In this document: positions 50,850 to 59,478 of the stretch, piece after piece
How positions within the stretch are numbered: position 1 is the first letter of the stretch
Layout of the letters: the number at the start of each line of letters is the position of its first letter
Source of the DNA: Thalassospira marina
Lineage (GTDB): Bacteria > Pseudomonadota > Alphaproteobacteria > Rhodospirillales > Thalassospiraceae
Assembly (NCBI RefSeq): GCF_002844375.1
Contig: NZ_CP024200.1
Location: 357,501 to 421,500 of the forward strand
Direction of reading: 5' to 3'
DNA length: 64,000 nt
Position numbers and translations under genes: made by a program
Notes under the pieces: generated by a model
Databases searched by the model: none
Told to the model about the DNA's origin: nothing
What the model saw: the letters and a program-made list of their open reading frames with translations, nothing else

Positions 50850-52160
50850 TTAAGACGCCGTTTCTTCCTGCCAGACACGACCGTCAGGGAAGGTGTGGTC
50901 CTGGATGCTTTGGGGCTTCATGGTGATCGAGAAACCCGGTGCGGTCGGCGCGATATAGCGGCCATTGCGGATGATGCACGGGGTTTCAAAATGTTCGTGC
51001 AGATGATCCACATATTCCAGCACACGGTCTTCGAGCGTGGCAGACACACAGATATAGTCGATCATGGAAAGGTGCTGGACATATTCGCACAGGCCAACGC
51101 CGCCGGCATGGGGGCAGACGGGTTTGTTGAATTTTTTGGCCATCAGCAAAATCGCCATGATTTCGTTTACGCCGCCCACACGGCAACTGTCGATCTGCAC
51201 CACGTCAATCGCATCGGCCTGCAGGAACTGTTTGAAGATGATGCGGTTCTGGCAATGCTCGCCCGTGGCGACACGAATGGGGGAAATCCCCTCGCGGATT
51301 TGCTTGTGACCCAGAATATCATCAGGGCTGGTGGGTTCTTCGATGAACCAGGGGGCAAATTCGGCCAGTTGCTTCATCCATGAAATGGCCTGGGAGACTT
51401 CCCAGTTCTGGTTGGCATCGACCATCAATTTGCGGTCCGGGCCAATTACATCGCGTGCAATGGCAAGGCGGCGGCGGTCATCTTCCACATCAAGGCCGAC
51501 TTTCAGTTTGATATGGGTCCATCCGGCATCAATGGCTTCCTGGCACAGGCGGCGCAGTTTTTCATCACTATAACCCAGCCAGCCTGCCGATGTGGTGTAG
51601 GCGGGGTAACCCTGATTGCGCATTTCATCGATGCGGGCCTGTTTGCCCGGTTCGGCAGCACGTAAAATTTCAAGGGCTTCATCACGGGTCAGTGCGTTGG
51701 TCAGATAGCGGAAATCAACACATTCCACGAACTGTTCCGGCGTCATTTCGGCGACAAGCTGCCAAACGGGTTTGCCCGCGGCCTTGCCCCACATATCCCA
51801 AATCGCATTAACAACCGCACCGGTTGCCAGATGCATCACACCCTTATCCGGGCCAAGCCAGCGTAACTGGCTATCGCCCGTCAGATCGCGCCAGGTTTGC
51901 CCCATATTGGCGGTTAAAACACCAAGCGATTTGCCGACTAACAGATGCGACATGGCATTGATGGCGGCAACACACACATCATTGCCCCGGCCGATGGTAA
52001 ATGTCAGGCCGTGGCCGGAAAGACCGGGCTGGTCGGTTTCAATAATGACATAGGCAGCAGAATAATCCGGGTCCTTGTTCATTGCATCCGACCCGTCAAG
52101 CTGACGCGATGTCGGAAAACGGATATCGATTGCCTTGATCCCTGTGATAACCGGACTCAT
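50850..52160 (-). CDS. fucD: L-fuconate dehydratase (enolase superfamily)
   Basis: 436 residues. All catalytic residues line up with the numbering known for Xanthomonas FucD: Lys218 and Lys220 in HIKLKVG, Asp248 in MVDANQNW, Glu274 in IEEPTSPD, Glu301 in TGEHCQN and His351 in CPHAGGVG. It dehydrates L-fuconate to 2-keto-3-deoxy-L-fuconate. Transcribed alone, divergent from an IclR regulator and the rest of the fuc genes. A motif shared with the plus-strand fuc promoter lies just upstream. Confidence 0.95.
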   Translation of the reverse strand: MSPVITGIKAIDIRFPTSRQLDGSDAMNKDPDYSAAYVIIETDQPGLSGHGLTFTIGRGNDVCVAAINAMSHLLVGKSLGVLTANMGQTWRDLTGDSQLRWLGPDKGVMHLATGAVVNAIWDMWGKAAGKPVWQLVAEMTPEQFVECVDFRYLTNALTRDEALEILRAAEPGKQARIDEMRNQGYPAYTTSAGWLGYSDEKLRRLCQEAIDAGWTHIKLKVGLDVEDDRRRLAIARDVIGPDRKLMVDANQNWEVSQAISWMKQLAEFAPWFIEEPTSPDDILGHKQIREGISPIRVATGEHCQNRIIFKQFLQADAIDVVQIDSCRVGGVNEIMAILLMAKKFNKPVCPHAGGVGLCEYVQHLSMIDYICVSATLEDRVLEYVDHLHEHFETPCIIRNGRYIAPTAPGFSITMKPQSIQDHTFPDGRVWQEETAS

Positions 52161-52188
52161 CCCTGATGCCTCTTTATTTTATAAATGG

Positions 52189-52206
52189 AATAACGTTTTA
52201 AATATG
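52189..52206. promoter_or_regulatory. 18-bp motif in front of fucD, shared with the fuc operon promoter
   Basis: AATAACGTTTTAAATATG here matches 16 of 18 bases of the sequence at 53137-53154. Both copies lie 30-65 bp upstream of a fuc gene start, which suggests binding by the IclR protein encoded between them. Confidence 0.6.
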
Positions 52207-52276
52207 GTGTATTTTGGTGCTTGGCAAGACCCGTTTTTTGCGAAAAGCTGTGGCACTTGACGAATAAGGGTTAAAA

Positions 52277-53056
52277 ATGACCGACGAAACCAAACGCACA
52301 TATAAGGCCCCCGCACTTGAGAAGGGCCTGGAGATTTTGGAAATTCTGGCAGCGGAACGCCGCCCCATGAGCATGGGGGCGATTGCCAGCGCCCTTGGCC
52401 GTTCCAAAAGCGAGATATTCCGCATGCTTTCGGTGCTGGAGCAAAAGGGCTATCTGGAACGGCGGGACGGGTCGGAACTGTTTCATATTACCAACCATCT
52501 GTTTGAACTGGGCATGCAGGTTTCGCCGGTTTCAACCTTGCTGGAAGCAGCCTTGCCGCAAATGCGGCGCCTGGCGGCACGGGTGGGGCAGTCCTGCCAC
52601 CTTGCGGTGCCATCGCGTGATCAGATGGTGGTGATTGCCCGCGTTGAAAGCCCCGAAGCCATTGGTTTTTCGGTGCGTGTGGGGTATCGGCGCAGCCTTG
52701 CGGATTCCGGTTCGGGCAAGGTTTTACTGGCCTGGATGTCGCCCGAACGACGTGCACCATTGATGGAATATTTTGCCGAACGGCTGGGGGCGTCCTTTAA
52801 TGCCGAAGTTTGGGAATATGAATTAAAAGCCATTCGGGCGCGGGGATATGTCGAGGTGCAAAGTACCGCGACTGTCGGCATTATCGACGTGGGTGCGCCT
52901 GTGTTGCAGGGCGAGGGTGGCGAGATTTTGGCCAGCCTGACCATTCCTTATCTGGGAGGGCCAAGCACACCCTATAAAGTGGCCGATACGGTGCCCTTTA
53001 TTGTTGAGACTGCACAGGAAATAACCCGCCTGACCGGTTCGCATGGGGGGCTGTAG
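52277..53056 (+). CDS. IclR-family regulator of the L-fucose genes
   Basis: 259 residues. Winged helix (ALEKGLEILEILAAERRPMS; IASALGRSKSEIFRMLSVLE) and an effector domain (SCHLAVPSRDQMVVIARVES; ADSGSGKVLLAWMSPERRA; GIIDVGAPVLQGEGGEILAS). It lies between fucD (minus) and the large plus-strand fuc operon, with a shared motif at both promoters, so it is their likely regulator; effector perhaps L-fuconate or a keto-deoxy intermediate. Confidence 0.9.
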   Translation: MTDETKRTYKAPALEKGLEILEILAAERRPMSMGAIASALGRSKSEIFRMLSVLEQKGYLERRDGSELFHITNHLFELGMQVSPVSTLLEAALPQMRRLAARVGQSCHLAVPSRDQMVVIARVESPEAIGFSVRVGYRRSLADSGSGKVLLAWMSPERRAPLMEYFAERLGASFNAEVWEYELKAIRARGYVEVQSTATVGIIDVGAPVLQGEGGEILASLTIPYLGGPSTPYKVADTVPFIVETAQEITRLTGSHGGL

Positions 53057-53136
53057 GCCCGACAAATAACCGCTTTTACGGGATTTTTGCCCGGGTCTTT
53101 GCCCGCAGGAGACGATTTGTCGCAAAATATAATTGA

Positions 53137-53154
53137 AATGACGGTTTAAATATG
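53137..53154. promoter_or_regulatory. 18-bp motif in front of the fuc catabolic operon
   Basis: AATGACGGTTTAAATATG, 16 of 18 bases identical to the copy before fucD (52189-52206) and in the same plus-strand orientation, 48 bp upstream of the aldo/keto reductase start. Confidence 0.6.
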
Positions 53155-53201
53155 AAACGATCCACCCGTCGCAAGAATGCGAGTTTGGGAGGATATGAAT
53201 T

Positions 53202-54245
53202 ATGGCCCGTCAGAAGCGCCAAATTGGTAATACCGGTTTAGAGGTGAGTGTTCTTGGTTTTGGGGGTGCGCCGCTGGGCAATATGTATCGCCCGCTGGAC
53301 GATGCGCAGGCCCGCGAAACCTTGCAGGTCGCCTGGGATGCTGGATTTCGCTATTTTGACACGGCCCCGCGATATGGTTATGGCCTGAGCGAACGGCGCA
53401 CCGGTGATTTCCTGCGTGCGCAAGACGAGCCCTATATCCTGTCGACCAAAGTTGGCCGCCTGCTGCACCGGATTGAGGGTGACATCCCCGCCGACCGGCC
53501 CTTTGTTGATGCCCTGCCATTTGTTGAAGTTTACGATTACAGCTATGACGCGGTGATGCGCTCGGTCGAGGATAGCTGGCAGCGCCTTGGCCTGCGGCGC
53601 ATTGATATTGCCTATATCCACGATATTGGCAGCCTGACCCACGGCGTTGATGCCCATCCGCGCCTGATGCGCGATGCCATGGAAGGCGGCGCACGCGCGC
53701 TTGACGAGCTTAAAAAGGCCGGATTGATTGGCGCTTATGGTTTGGGTGTCAATGAATGGGAAGTCTGCCTTGAAGCCCTGAAATCAACCGATATGGATGT
53801 GTTCTTGCTGGCCGGGCGTTATACGTTGCTGGAGCAGGAAGCACAGGAAAGTTTCCTGCCGGAATGTTTGCGGCGTAATGCATCGGTCGTGGTTGGGGGT
53901 GCATTTAATTCCGGCATTCTGGTGACCGGGCCAAAACCGGGTGCCAAATATGATTACGAAAATGCCCCGCAACATATTCTGGAACGCGCGCAGAAGATTG
54001 AACGGATTTGTACCGATCATGGCGTTCCGCTGCCAGCAGCGGCCATCCAATTCCCCTTGACCCATCCGGCGGTGGTGTCGGTTATTCCCGGTGCCAGTTC
54101 GCCGCGCCATGTGACCCAGGCGGTGGAATGGGCGGAAATGAACATTCCATCCGCCCTGTGGAGCGATTTGCGTGATCAGGGCCTGTTGCGGCCCGATGTG
54201 CCCGTGCCCGGCGAAGATTTGCTGGCCGGTGGGGATGCATCCTGA
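53202..54245 (+). CDS. Aldo/keto reductase, probable L-fucose dehydrogenase
   Basis: 347 residues. AKR tetrad visible: Asp53 and Tyr58 in RYFDTAPRYGYG, Lys83 in STKVGR and His140 in IAYIHDIG. GGGAGGATATG before the ATG. In the context of fuconolactonase and FucD it should oxidise L-fucose to L-fucono-1,5-lactone using NAD(P)+. The close relatives include L-fucose/galactose dehydrogenases. First gene of the plus-strand fuc operon; its stop overlaps the next ATG by one base. Confidence 0.88.
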   Translation: MARQKRQIGNTGLEVSVLGFGGAPLGNMYRPLDDAQARETLQVAWDAGFRYFDTAPRYGYGLSERRTGDFLRAQDEPYILSTKVGRLLHRIEGDIPADRPFVDALPFVEVYDYSYDAVMRSVEDSWQRLGLRRIDIAYIHDIGSLTHGVDAHPRLMRDAMEGGARALDELKKAGLIGAYGLGVNEWEVCLEALKSTDMDVFLLAGRYTLLEQEAQESFLPECLRRNASVVVGGAFNSGILVTGPKPGAKYDYENAPQHILERAQKIERICTDHGVPLPAAAIQFPLTHPAVVSVIPGASSPRHVTQAVEWAEMNIPSALWSDLRDQGLLRPDVPVPGEDLLAGGDAS

Positions 54246-55102
54246 TGTCGCGCGATATATCGCTGATTGATGCGCATCAGCATTTCTGGAAAATCGACCG
54301 TGGCGATTATGGCTGGATCACGCCAGACCTGTCGGTGCTGTATCGCGATTTTTTGCCCGATGACCTGAAACCGATCCTGGCAGGGCAGGGGATTACGCGA
54401 ACGGTGCTGGTGCAAGCCGCCCCCAGCACGGCGGAAACCGATTTTATGCTGTCGCTGGCCGATGCGCATGACTTTATTGCCGGTGTGGTGGGCTGGGTTG
54501 ATTTTGAAAAACCCGATGCCGCCATTGCCGATATTGCTCGCTGGGCGCGCAACGACAAATTTGTTGGCGTGCGGCCGATGATGCAGGATATCGAAGATGC
54601 GGACTGGATGCTGCGTGCGGAATTTTTGCCGGTTTTTGAAGCACTGATTGCGCGCAATCTGGCGTTTGATGCGCTGGTTTTACCACGTCATCTGGCGAAT
54701 TTGCATATTCTGGCCCGGCGTTTTCCCCATTTGCGTATCGTGATCGACCATGCGGCGAAACCCAAAATTCGCAATGGTATTCATGGCCCCGATGCCTATG
54801 TCGAATGGGCACGTATGATGGGCGAATTCACCCCGCTTAAAAATGTTTATTGCAAGGTGTCGGGCCTGCTGACCGAGGCTGCACCCCATGCCGGTTTGCA
54901 TGATCTGAAACCCTATCTTGACCATTTGCCGCGCGTTTTCGGGCCGGATCGCCTGATGTGGGGCAGTGACTGGCCGGTCCTGGGACTGGCAGCCGACTAT
55001 GCCGACTGGGTGAAAATGACCCGGCAATGGCTGGGGACTTTTGCCCCCAAGGATATTGAAAAGATTGCCGGAAAAACGGCAACGCAATTTTACCGATTGT
55101 AA
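54245..55102 (+). CDS. Amidohydrolase-family lactonase, probable L-fucono-1,5-lactonase
   Basis: 285 residues, a TIM-barrel of the amidohydrolase_2 type: LIDAHQHFWKIDRGDYGWI with His11 and His13, the histidine in RIVIDHAAKP, and DRLMWGSDWPVLG with the C-terminal aspartate. Close in size and pattern to the fuconolactonases of Xanthomonas and Burkholderia. It opens the lactone to L-fuconate. Coupled to the dehydrogenase gene through a TGATG overlap. Confidence 0.9.
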   Translation: MSRDISLIDAHQHFWKIDRGDYGWITPDLSVLYRDFLPDDLKPILAGQGITRTVLVQAAPSTAETDFMLSLADAHDFIAGVVGWVDFEKPDAAIADIARWARNDKFVGVRPMMQDIEDADWMLRAEFLPVFEALIARNLAFDALVLPRHLANLHILARRFPHLRIVIDHAAKPKIRNGIHGPDAYVEWARMMGEFTPLKNVYCKVSGLLTEAAPHAGLHDLKPYLDHLPRVFGPDRLMWGSDWPVLGLAADYADWVKMTRQWLGTFAPKDIEKIAGKTATQFYRL

Positions 55103-55143
55103 TTTGAGCTGGGAAAAACCGGCACATCACGGAGGTTACGTTC

Positions 55144-56481
55144 ATGAAGTCAGAAAGCAGGGCGTTTCTGTTAGGAACCGCCATGAGCGCTGTCATCCTG
55201 TTTGGTGCAGGCACCGCCGCACAGGCCAAGGATGAAGTAATGGGGGATTTTTCAGGGGTGACCCTGAAGGCCAAATTTATTGGCGGAAACCAGTATGAAC
55301 CGCTTTATTCCCGCATCACGGACTGGGAAAAAGCGACCGGTGGCAAAGTGGAAATCATTTCCAAGAAAAGCCATTTTGAAATCGACAAGGAAATCAAATC
55401 CGATATCGCGGCGGGTTCGACCGACTGGTGCGTGGGCTATAACCATGTCAGTTTTGCCCCGCAATATACCAGCCTTTATACCGACCTTAAGCCTTATATC
55501 CCGCAAGATACCCTTGATAAATTTTCGCCAGCCCTGATTGATGCGGCCACCATTAACGGCGAATTGCAGATGCTGCCGCGCGCGCAGTTTGATGTCAGCG
55601 CGCTTTATTATCGCAAAAGCCTGTATGCCGACCCCGCCAAACAAAAGGCATTCAAGGAAAAGTACGGTTATGATCTGACCCCGCCGGAAACCTTTGACCA
55701 GTTCAAGGACCAGGCGATTTTCTTTGCCGATCCGCCCAATTTTTATGGCACGCAATATGCGGGCAAGGAAGAAGCGGTTGTTGGCCGGTTTTACGAATTG
55801 CTGGTCGCCAATGGCGGGCAGATGTTTGACGAAGACTGGAAGCCGACCTTCAATTCCGAGGCGGGACAGCAGGCCCTGCAATGGTTTGTTGACCTTTATA
55901 AAGCCAAGGCCGTACCGCCCGGCGTGCTTTCCTATGTCTGGGATGATCTGGGCAGCGGGTTTGCCAGTGGTTCGGTGGCGCTTGACCTGGATTGGCCGGG
56001 CTGGGCGGGTTATTTCAACGATCCGAAACAGTCGAAAATTGCCGGTGATGTTGGCGTCGTCGTACAGCCCAAAGGCAGCAGCGGCAAACGTACCGGCTGG
56101 TCGGGCATGCATGGTTTTTCCATGACCAAGGATTGTGACCAGAAAGAAGCCGCGGCATCGTTGATCTGGTTTTTGACCAACCATGACAGCCAGCTTTTTG
56201 AAGCCTCCAAAGGCCCGCTTCCGACCCGCACCCAGGTTTGGGATGACCTGATTGCCCAGGTCAAGGAAAGTGGTGATGGCTACCGCGCCGAAGTGCTTTC
56301 GGCATTTCAGGAAGCATCCAAACACGCGTTTGCCGTGCCGAAATTCCCGGAATGGGTGGAAAGCACCAACCTGATTTATCCTGAATTGCAGGCGGCAATC
56401 GTGGGCGACAAAACCGCGAAACAGGCCCTGGATGAAGCAGCCCAGCGTGTCGGCGACATGATGGCTGATTACGGATACTGA
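55144..56481 (+). CDS. Sugar ABC transporter substrate-binding protein (family 1)
   Basis: 445 residues with a Sec signal (MKSESRAFLLGTAMSAVILF ... AAQA). Family 1 (MalE-like) features: DWEKATGGKVEIISKK, the hinge FDVSALYYRKSLYADPA, and GTQYAGKEEAVVGRFYELL. Aromatic residues such as those in LDWPGWAGYF suit sugar stacking. GGAGG lies nine bases before the ATG. Periplasmic receptor for L-fucose or a fucose-containing saccharide by context. A strong terminator follows, separating it from the permease genes. Confidence 0.9.
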   Translation: MKSESRAFLLGTAMSAVILFGAGTAAQAKDEVMGDFSGVTLKAKFIGGNQYEPLYSRITDWEKATGGKVEIISKKSHFEIDKEIKSDIAAGSTDWCVGYNHVSFAPQYTSLYTDLKPYIPQDTLDKFSPALIDAATINGELQMLPRAQFDVSALYYRKSLYADPAKQKAFKEKYGYDLTPPETFDQFKDQAIFFADPPNFYGTQYAGKEEAVVGRFYELLVANGGQMFDEDWKPTFNSEAGQQALQWFVDLYKAKAVPPGVLSYVWDDLGSGFASGSVALDLDWPGWAGYFNDPKQSKIAGDVGVVVQPKGSSGKRTGWSGMHGFSMTKDCDQKEAAASLIWFLTNHDSQLFEASKGPLPTRTQVWDDLIAQVKESGDGYRAEVLSAFQEASKHAFAVPKFPEWVESTNLIYPELQAAIVGDKTAKQALDEAAQRVGDMMADYGY

Positions 56482-56540
56482 TCCATCCTGGCATCAAAGC
56501 TCCCTCCCGGTGGTGCGCCATAACCTACCCGCCGGGATTT

Positions 56541-56574
56541 GGGCGGTTGATCCACACCTCAACCGCCCTTTTTT
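56541..56574 (+). terminator. Strong hairpin with T-run between binding-protein and permease genes
   Basis: Perfect 10-base arms GGGCGGTTGA (56541-56550) and TCAACCGCCC (56559-56568) followed by six T. It lies inside the operon, 60 bases after the binding-protein stop and 34 bases before the permease start, so it should act as an attenuator. Confidence 0.85.
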
Positions 56575-56607
56575 CCTTTTCATTTCATTTTCGCGGTTGC
56601 CGAGCGC

Positions 56608-57501
56608 ATGAAACGCAAATTTCTCAGCCCGCCAGTTTTGCTGCTATTGCCTGCGATCATCATTATCGCGGCCGTGGTTCTGGTTCCGCTGCTTCTATCG
56701 CTTTATACCAGCTTTACGCCTTTCAAGCTGACGCGTCCCGATACGCTGTATCGCTGGATCGGGGTGCGCAACTATGCCCGCCTGTTTGAAGATTACTATT
56801 TCTGGGCAGCGTTTTTGCGCACCTTTGTTGTGCTGACCATTGCGCTGAACCTGGAAATGCTGCTGGGTCTTGGCCTGGCGCTGCTGGTGAACAAGGCCAC
56901 CATGGGCCAGCGCGCCCTGCGGACCATCATGATGTTTCCCATGATGTTTTCGCCCATTCTGGTCGGTTTTCAGTTTAAATTTCTGTTCAATGACACGGTT
57001 GGTCTTGTCAATAATGCCCTGCAAAGCATGGGCATGGAACGGGTGATCCCGTGGCTGGTGGACGAACATCTGGCCCTGTTTTCGATCCTGAGTGCGGAAA
57101 TCTGGTCTTCGACTTCGGTTTTTGCCATTCTGATTTTGGCAGGCCTGATGGCGATCCCGCGCGACCCGCTGGAAGCTGCCAAGGTGGATGGCTGCACGGC
57201 CTGGCAGACATTTCGCCATATCACCCTGCCATATCTGATGCCGTTCATGTTCATTGCCATGACCATTCGTTCGCTCGATATCGCGCGTGCCTATGACATT
57301 GTTCAGATCATGACAGCCGGTGGCCCGGCACGCCGGACCGAGCTTCTATGGACGATGATTTCGCGCTCGGGATATGTCGATGCCAATATGGGGCTGGCCA
57401 ATGCCATGGCCTATATTTCGATCCTGCTGTCGATTTTCTTCACCTTTTATTTCTTCCGCAAACTAATGGCGGCACGTCGCTATATGGGGGGTGCGCAATG
57501 A
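56608..57501 (+). CDS. Sugar ABC transporter permease (MalF/UgpA type)
   Basis: 297 residues, six membrane segments. First helix LLLLPAIIIIAAVVLVPLLL; EAA loop DPLEAAKVDGCTAWQTFRHI followed by LPYLMP. Inner-membrane half of the sugar channel. Weak ribosome site (GAGC), and a terminator just upstream, so translation and transcription are probably lower than for the binding protein. Overlaps the next gene by four bases. Confidence 0.92.
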   Translation: MKRKFLSPPVLLLLPAIIIIAAVVLVPLLLSLYTSFTPFKLTRPDTLYRWIGVRNYARLFEDYYFWAAFLRTFVVLTIALNLEMLLGLGLALLVNKATMGQRALRTIMMFPMMFSPILVGFQFKFLFNDTVGLVNNALQSMGMERVIPWLVDEHLALFSILSAEIWSSTSVFAILILAGLMAIPRDPLEAAKVDGCTAWQTFRHITLPYLMPFMFIAMTIRSLDIARAYDIVQIMTAGGPARRTELLWTMISRSGYVDANMGLANAMAYISILLSIFFTFYFFRKLMAARRYMGGAQ

Positions 57502-58361
57502 TGGTTTCGCACGCAACGCGCAAGGTTTACCTGAAATGGGCGCGCTGGATCGGAACGTTTCTGGCAATGTCGGTCATTTGCATTCCGGGGCTTTGGATTG
57601 TGCTGTCGTCTTTCCGGCCCAATGTGGAAATTCTGGCAAAACCGGCAATCTGGATTCCGCAGGACCTTAATTTTGATCATTACGCCGCCATCTTCAGCTC
57701 CGATCCGGGGCAGGGTGCCGTGCCGGTCTGGAGCTATTTCCAGAATTCGCTGATCATTGCCACCACCAGCACCCTGATTGCCCTTCTGATTGGTATGGCT
57801 GGCGGTTACGCCTTTGCGCGCTATAGCTTCAAGGGCAAGGATACGATGTTTCTGGGCTTCATGCTGTCGCGTACGGTGCCGGGCATTGCGCTGTCTTTGC
57901 CGTTATTCATGGTTTATGCGCGCCTTGGCATTATCGATACCGATTTTGGCATGATCCTGATTTATGTGGCGATGAACCTGCCTTTTACCATCTGGCTGAT
58001 TGACGGGTTTTTCCGCCAGGTGCCCCAGGAAATGAGCCAGGCCGCCCAGATTGATGGCTGCACCCCGTGGCAGGCCTTCTGGCTGGTGGAATTTCCGCTG
58101 GCAAAATCGGGCATCGCATCGGCCGGTATTTTTGCCTTTTTGACAAGCTGGAACGAATTTGCCCTGGCAAGCCAGCTTACCCGGTCAACGGGGTCAAAAA
58201 CGCTGCCGGTCGGGCTTCTGGATTTCACATCGGAATTTACCATCAATTGGGGCGGAATGTGCGCGCTGGCGGTGATCATGATTGTACCCGCGCTGCTTCT
58301 GACCTTCATCGTGCAAAAACACCTTGTGGCCGGCCTGACCTTTGGCGGCGTCAAAGGCTGA
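57498..58361 (+). CDS. Sugar ABC transporter permease (MalG/UgpE type)
   Basis: 287 residues from the ATG at 57498 (ATGA overlap; a second ATG follows at 57501). MalG-type features: IPGLWIVLSSFRPNVEIL, GMAGGYAFARYSFKGKD, EAA loop PQEMSQAAQIDGCTPWQAFW. Second half of the channel. The frame extends upstream inside the other permease gene, without a start context. Confidence 0.92.
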   Translation: MMVSHATRKVYLKWARWIGTFLAMSVICIPGLWIVLSSFRPNVEILAKPAIWIPQDLNFDHYAAIFSSDPGQGAVPVWSYFQNSLIIATTSTLIALLIGMAGGYAFARYSFKGKDTMFLGFMLSRTVPGIALSLPLFMVYARLGIIDTDFGMILIYVAMNLPFTIWLIDGFFRQVPQEMSQAAQIDGCTPWQAFWLVEFPLAKSGIASAGIFAFLTSWNEFALASQLTRSTGSKTLPVGLLDFTSEFTINWGGMCALAVIMIVPALLLTFIVQKHLVAGLTFGGVKG

Positions 58362-58383
58362 TCGGAACGACGGGAAAAGAGAA

Positions 58384-59469
58384 ATGGCAACTGTTAATCT
58401 TGAAAAAGTCGTCAAGCGGTATGGGCCGATTGATGTTGTTCATGGCATCGACCTTGAAATCGAACATGGCGAATTTGTCGTGCTGGTCGGGCCTTCGGGC
58501 TGTGGTAAATCCACCACGCTGCGCATGATTGCCGGGCTTGAGGAAATTTCCGATGGTGCGGTAAAAATTGGCGACCGCGTGGTGAATGACCTGCCGCCGC
58601 GGGATCGCAATGTATCGATGGTGTTTCAGAATTACGCCCTTTATCCGCATATGACGGTGGCGGAAAATCTGGGTTTCAGCCTGAAAATTGCCAAGCGCAG
58701 CCAGGCCGAAATAGACGAACGCGTCACCGAGGCCGCCACCATTTTGGGCCTGGGCGATATGATGGATCGTTTGCCTGGCCAGCTTTCGGGCGGGCAGCGC
58801 CAGCGTGTTGCAATGGGCCGGGCGATTGTGCGCCACCCGGATGTGTTTTTGTTTGATGAACCGCTATCAAACCTGGATGCAAAATTGCGCACCCAGATGC
58901 GCACCGAAATCAAGAAATTGCACCAGAAGGTGCAAACCACCGTTATTTACGTGACCCACGACCAGATTGAGGCCATGACCCTTGCCGATCGCATTGTCAT
59001 CATGCGGGGCGGGCATATCGAACAGGTCGGATCGCCGATGGATATTTTCCATAACCCGGCCAACCTGTTTGTCGCGCAATTCATCGGCAGCCCGCCAATG
59101 AACCTTGCCGAGGGCATTGTGGGTAGCAATGGCAGCCTGACCCTTGCCAGCGGGGATGTGTTGCAACTGGCCCCCGATATGGCGGCACGCGTGGCCGAGG
59201 GCACAGCCGTTACCCTGGGTATTCGCGCCGAAGACATGGCGATCGAGGGCCATGGCCGCATTGGCAACCATATCAGCACCGTAAAGGCGCAGGTGAATTT
59301 GACCGAGCCGCTGGGCAATGAAAGCCTGGTGTTTTTCGAACATGGCGGGGCTGAATGGGTAACACGCATGTTTAATCCGCGCGATATTGCGCCGGGTGAA
59401 ACCATTACCCTGCATCTGAACATGGAAAGTGTTCACCTGTTTGACAAAACCAGCGAAAAGCGGCTGTAA
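58384..59469 (+). CDS. Sugar ABC transporter ATPase (MalK/UgpC type)
   Basis: 361 residues from the ATG at 58384. Walker A GPSGCGKST (residues 36-44), Q-loop FQNYALYPHMTV, signature LSGGQRQR (134-141), Walker B VFLFDEPLSNLD and a C-terminal TOBE-type domain (LGIRAEDMAIEGHGRIGNHI region). Drives uptake through the two permeases. Third component of the import system, 22 bp after the permease stop. Confidence 0.94.
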   Translation: MATVNLEKVVKRYGPIDVVHGIDLEIEHGEFVVLVGPSGCGKSTTLRMIAGLEEISDGAVKIGDRVVNDLPPRDRNVSMVFQNYALYPHMTVAENLGFSLKIAKRSQAEIDERVTEAATILGLGDMMDRLPGQLSGGQRQRVAMGRAIVRHPDVFLFDEPLSNLDAKLRTQMRTEIKKLHQKVQTTVIYVTHDQIEAMTLADRIVIMRGGHIEQVGSPMDIFHNPANLFVAQFIGSPPMNLAEGIVGSNGSLTLASGDVLQLAPDMAARVAEGTAVTLGIRAEDMAIEGHGRIGNHISTVKAQVNLTEPLGNESLVFFEHGGAEWVTRMFNPRDIAPGETITLHLNMESVHLFDKTSEKRL

Positions 59470-59478
59470 GGGTTTATC

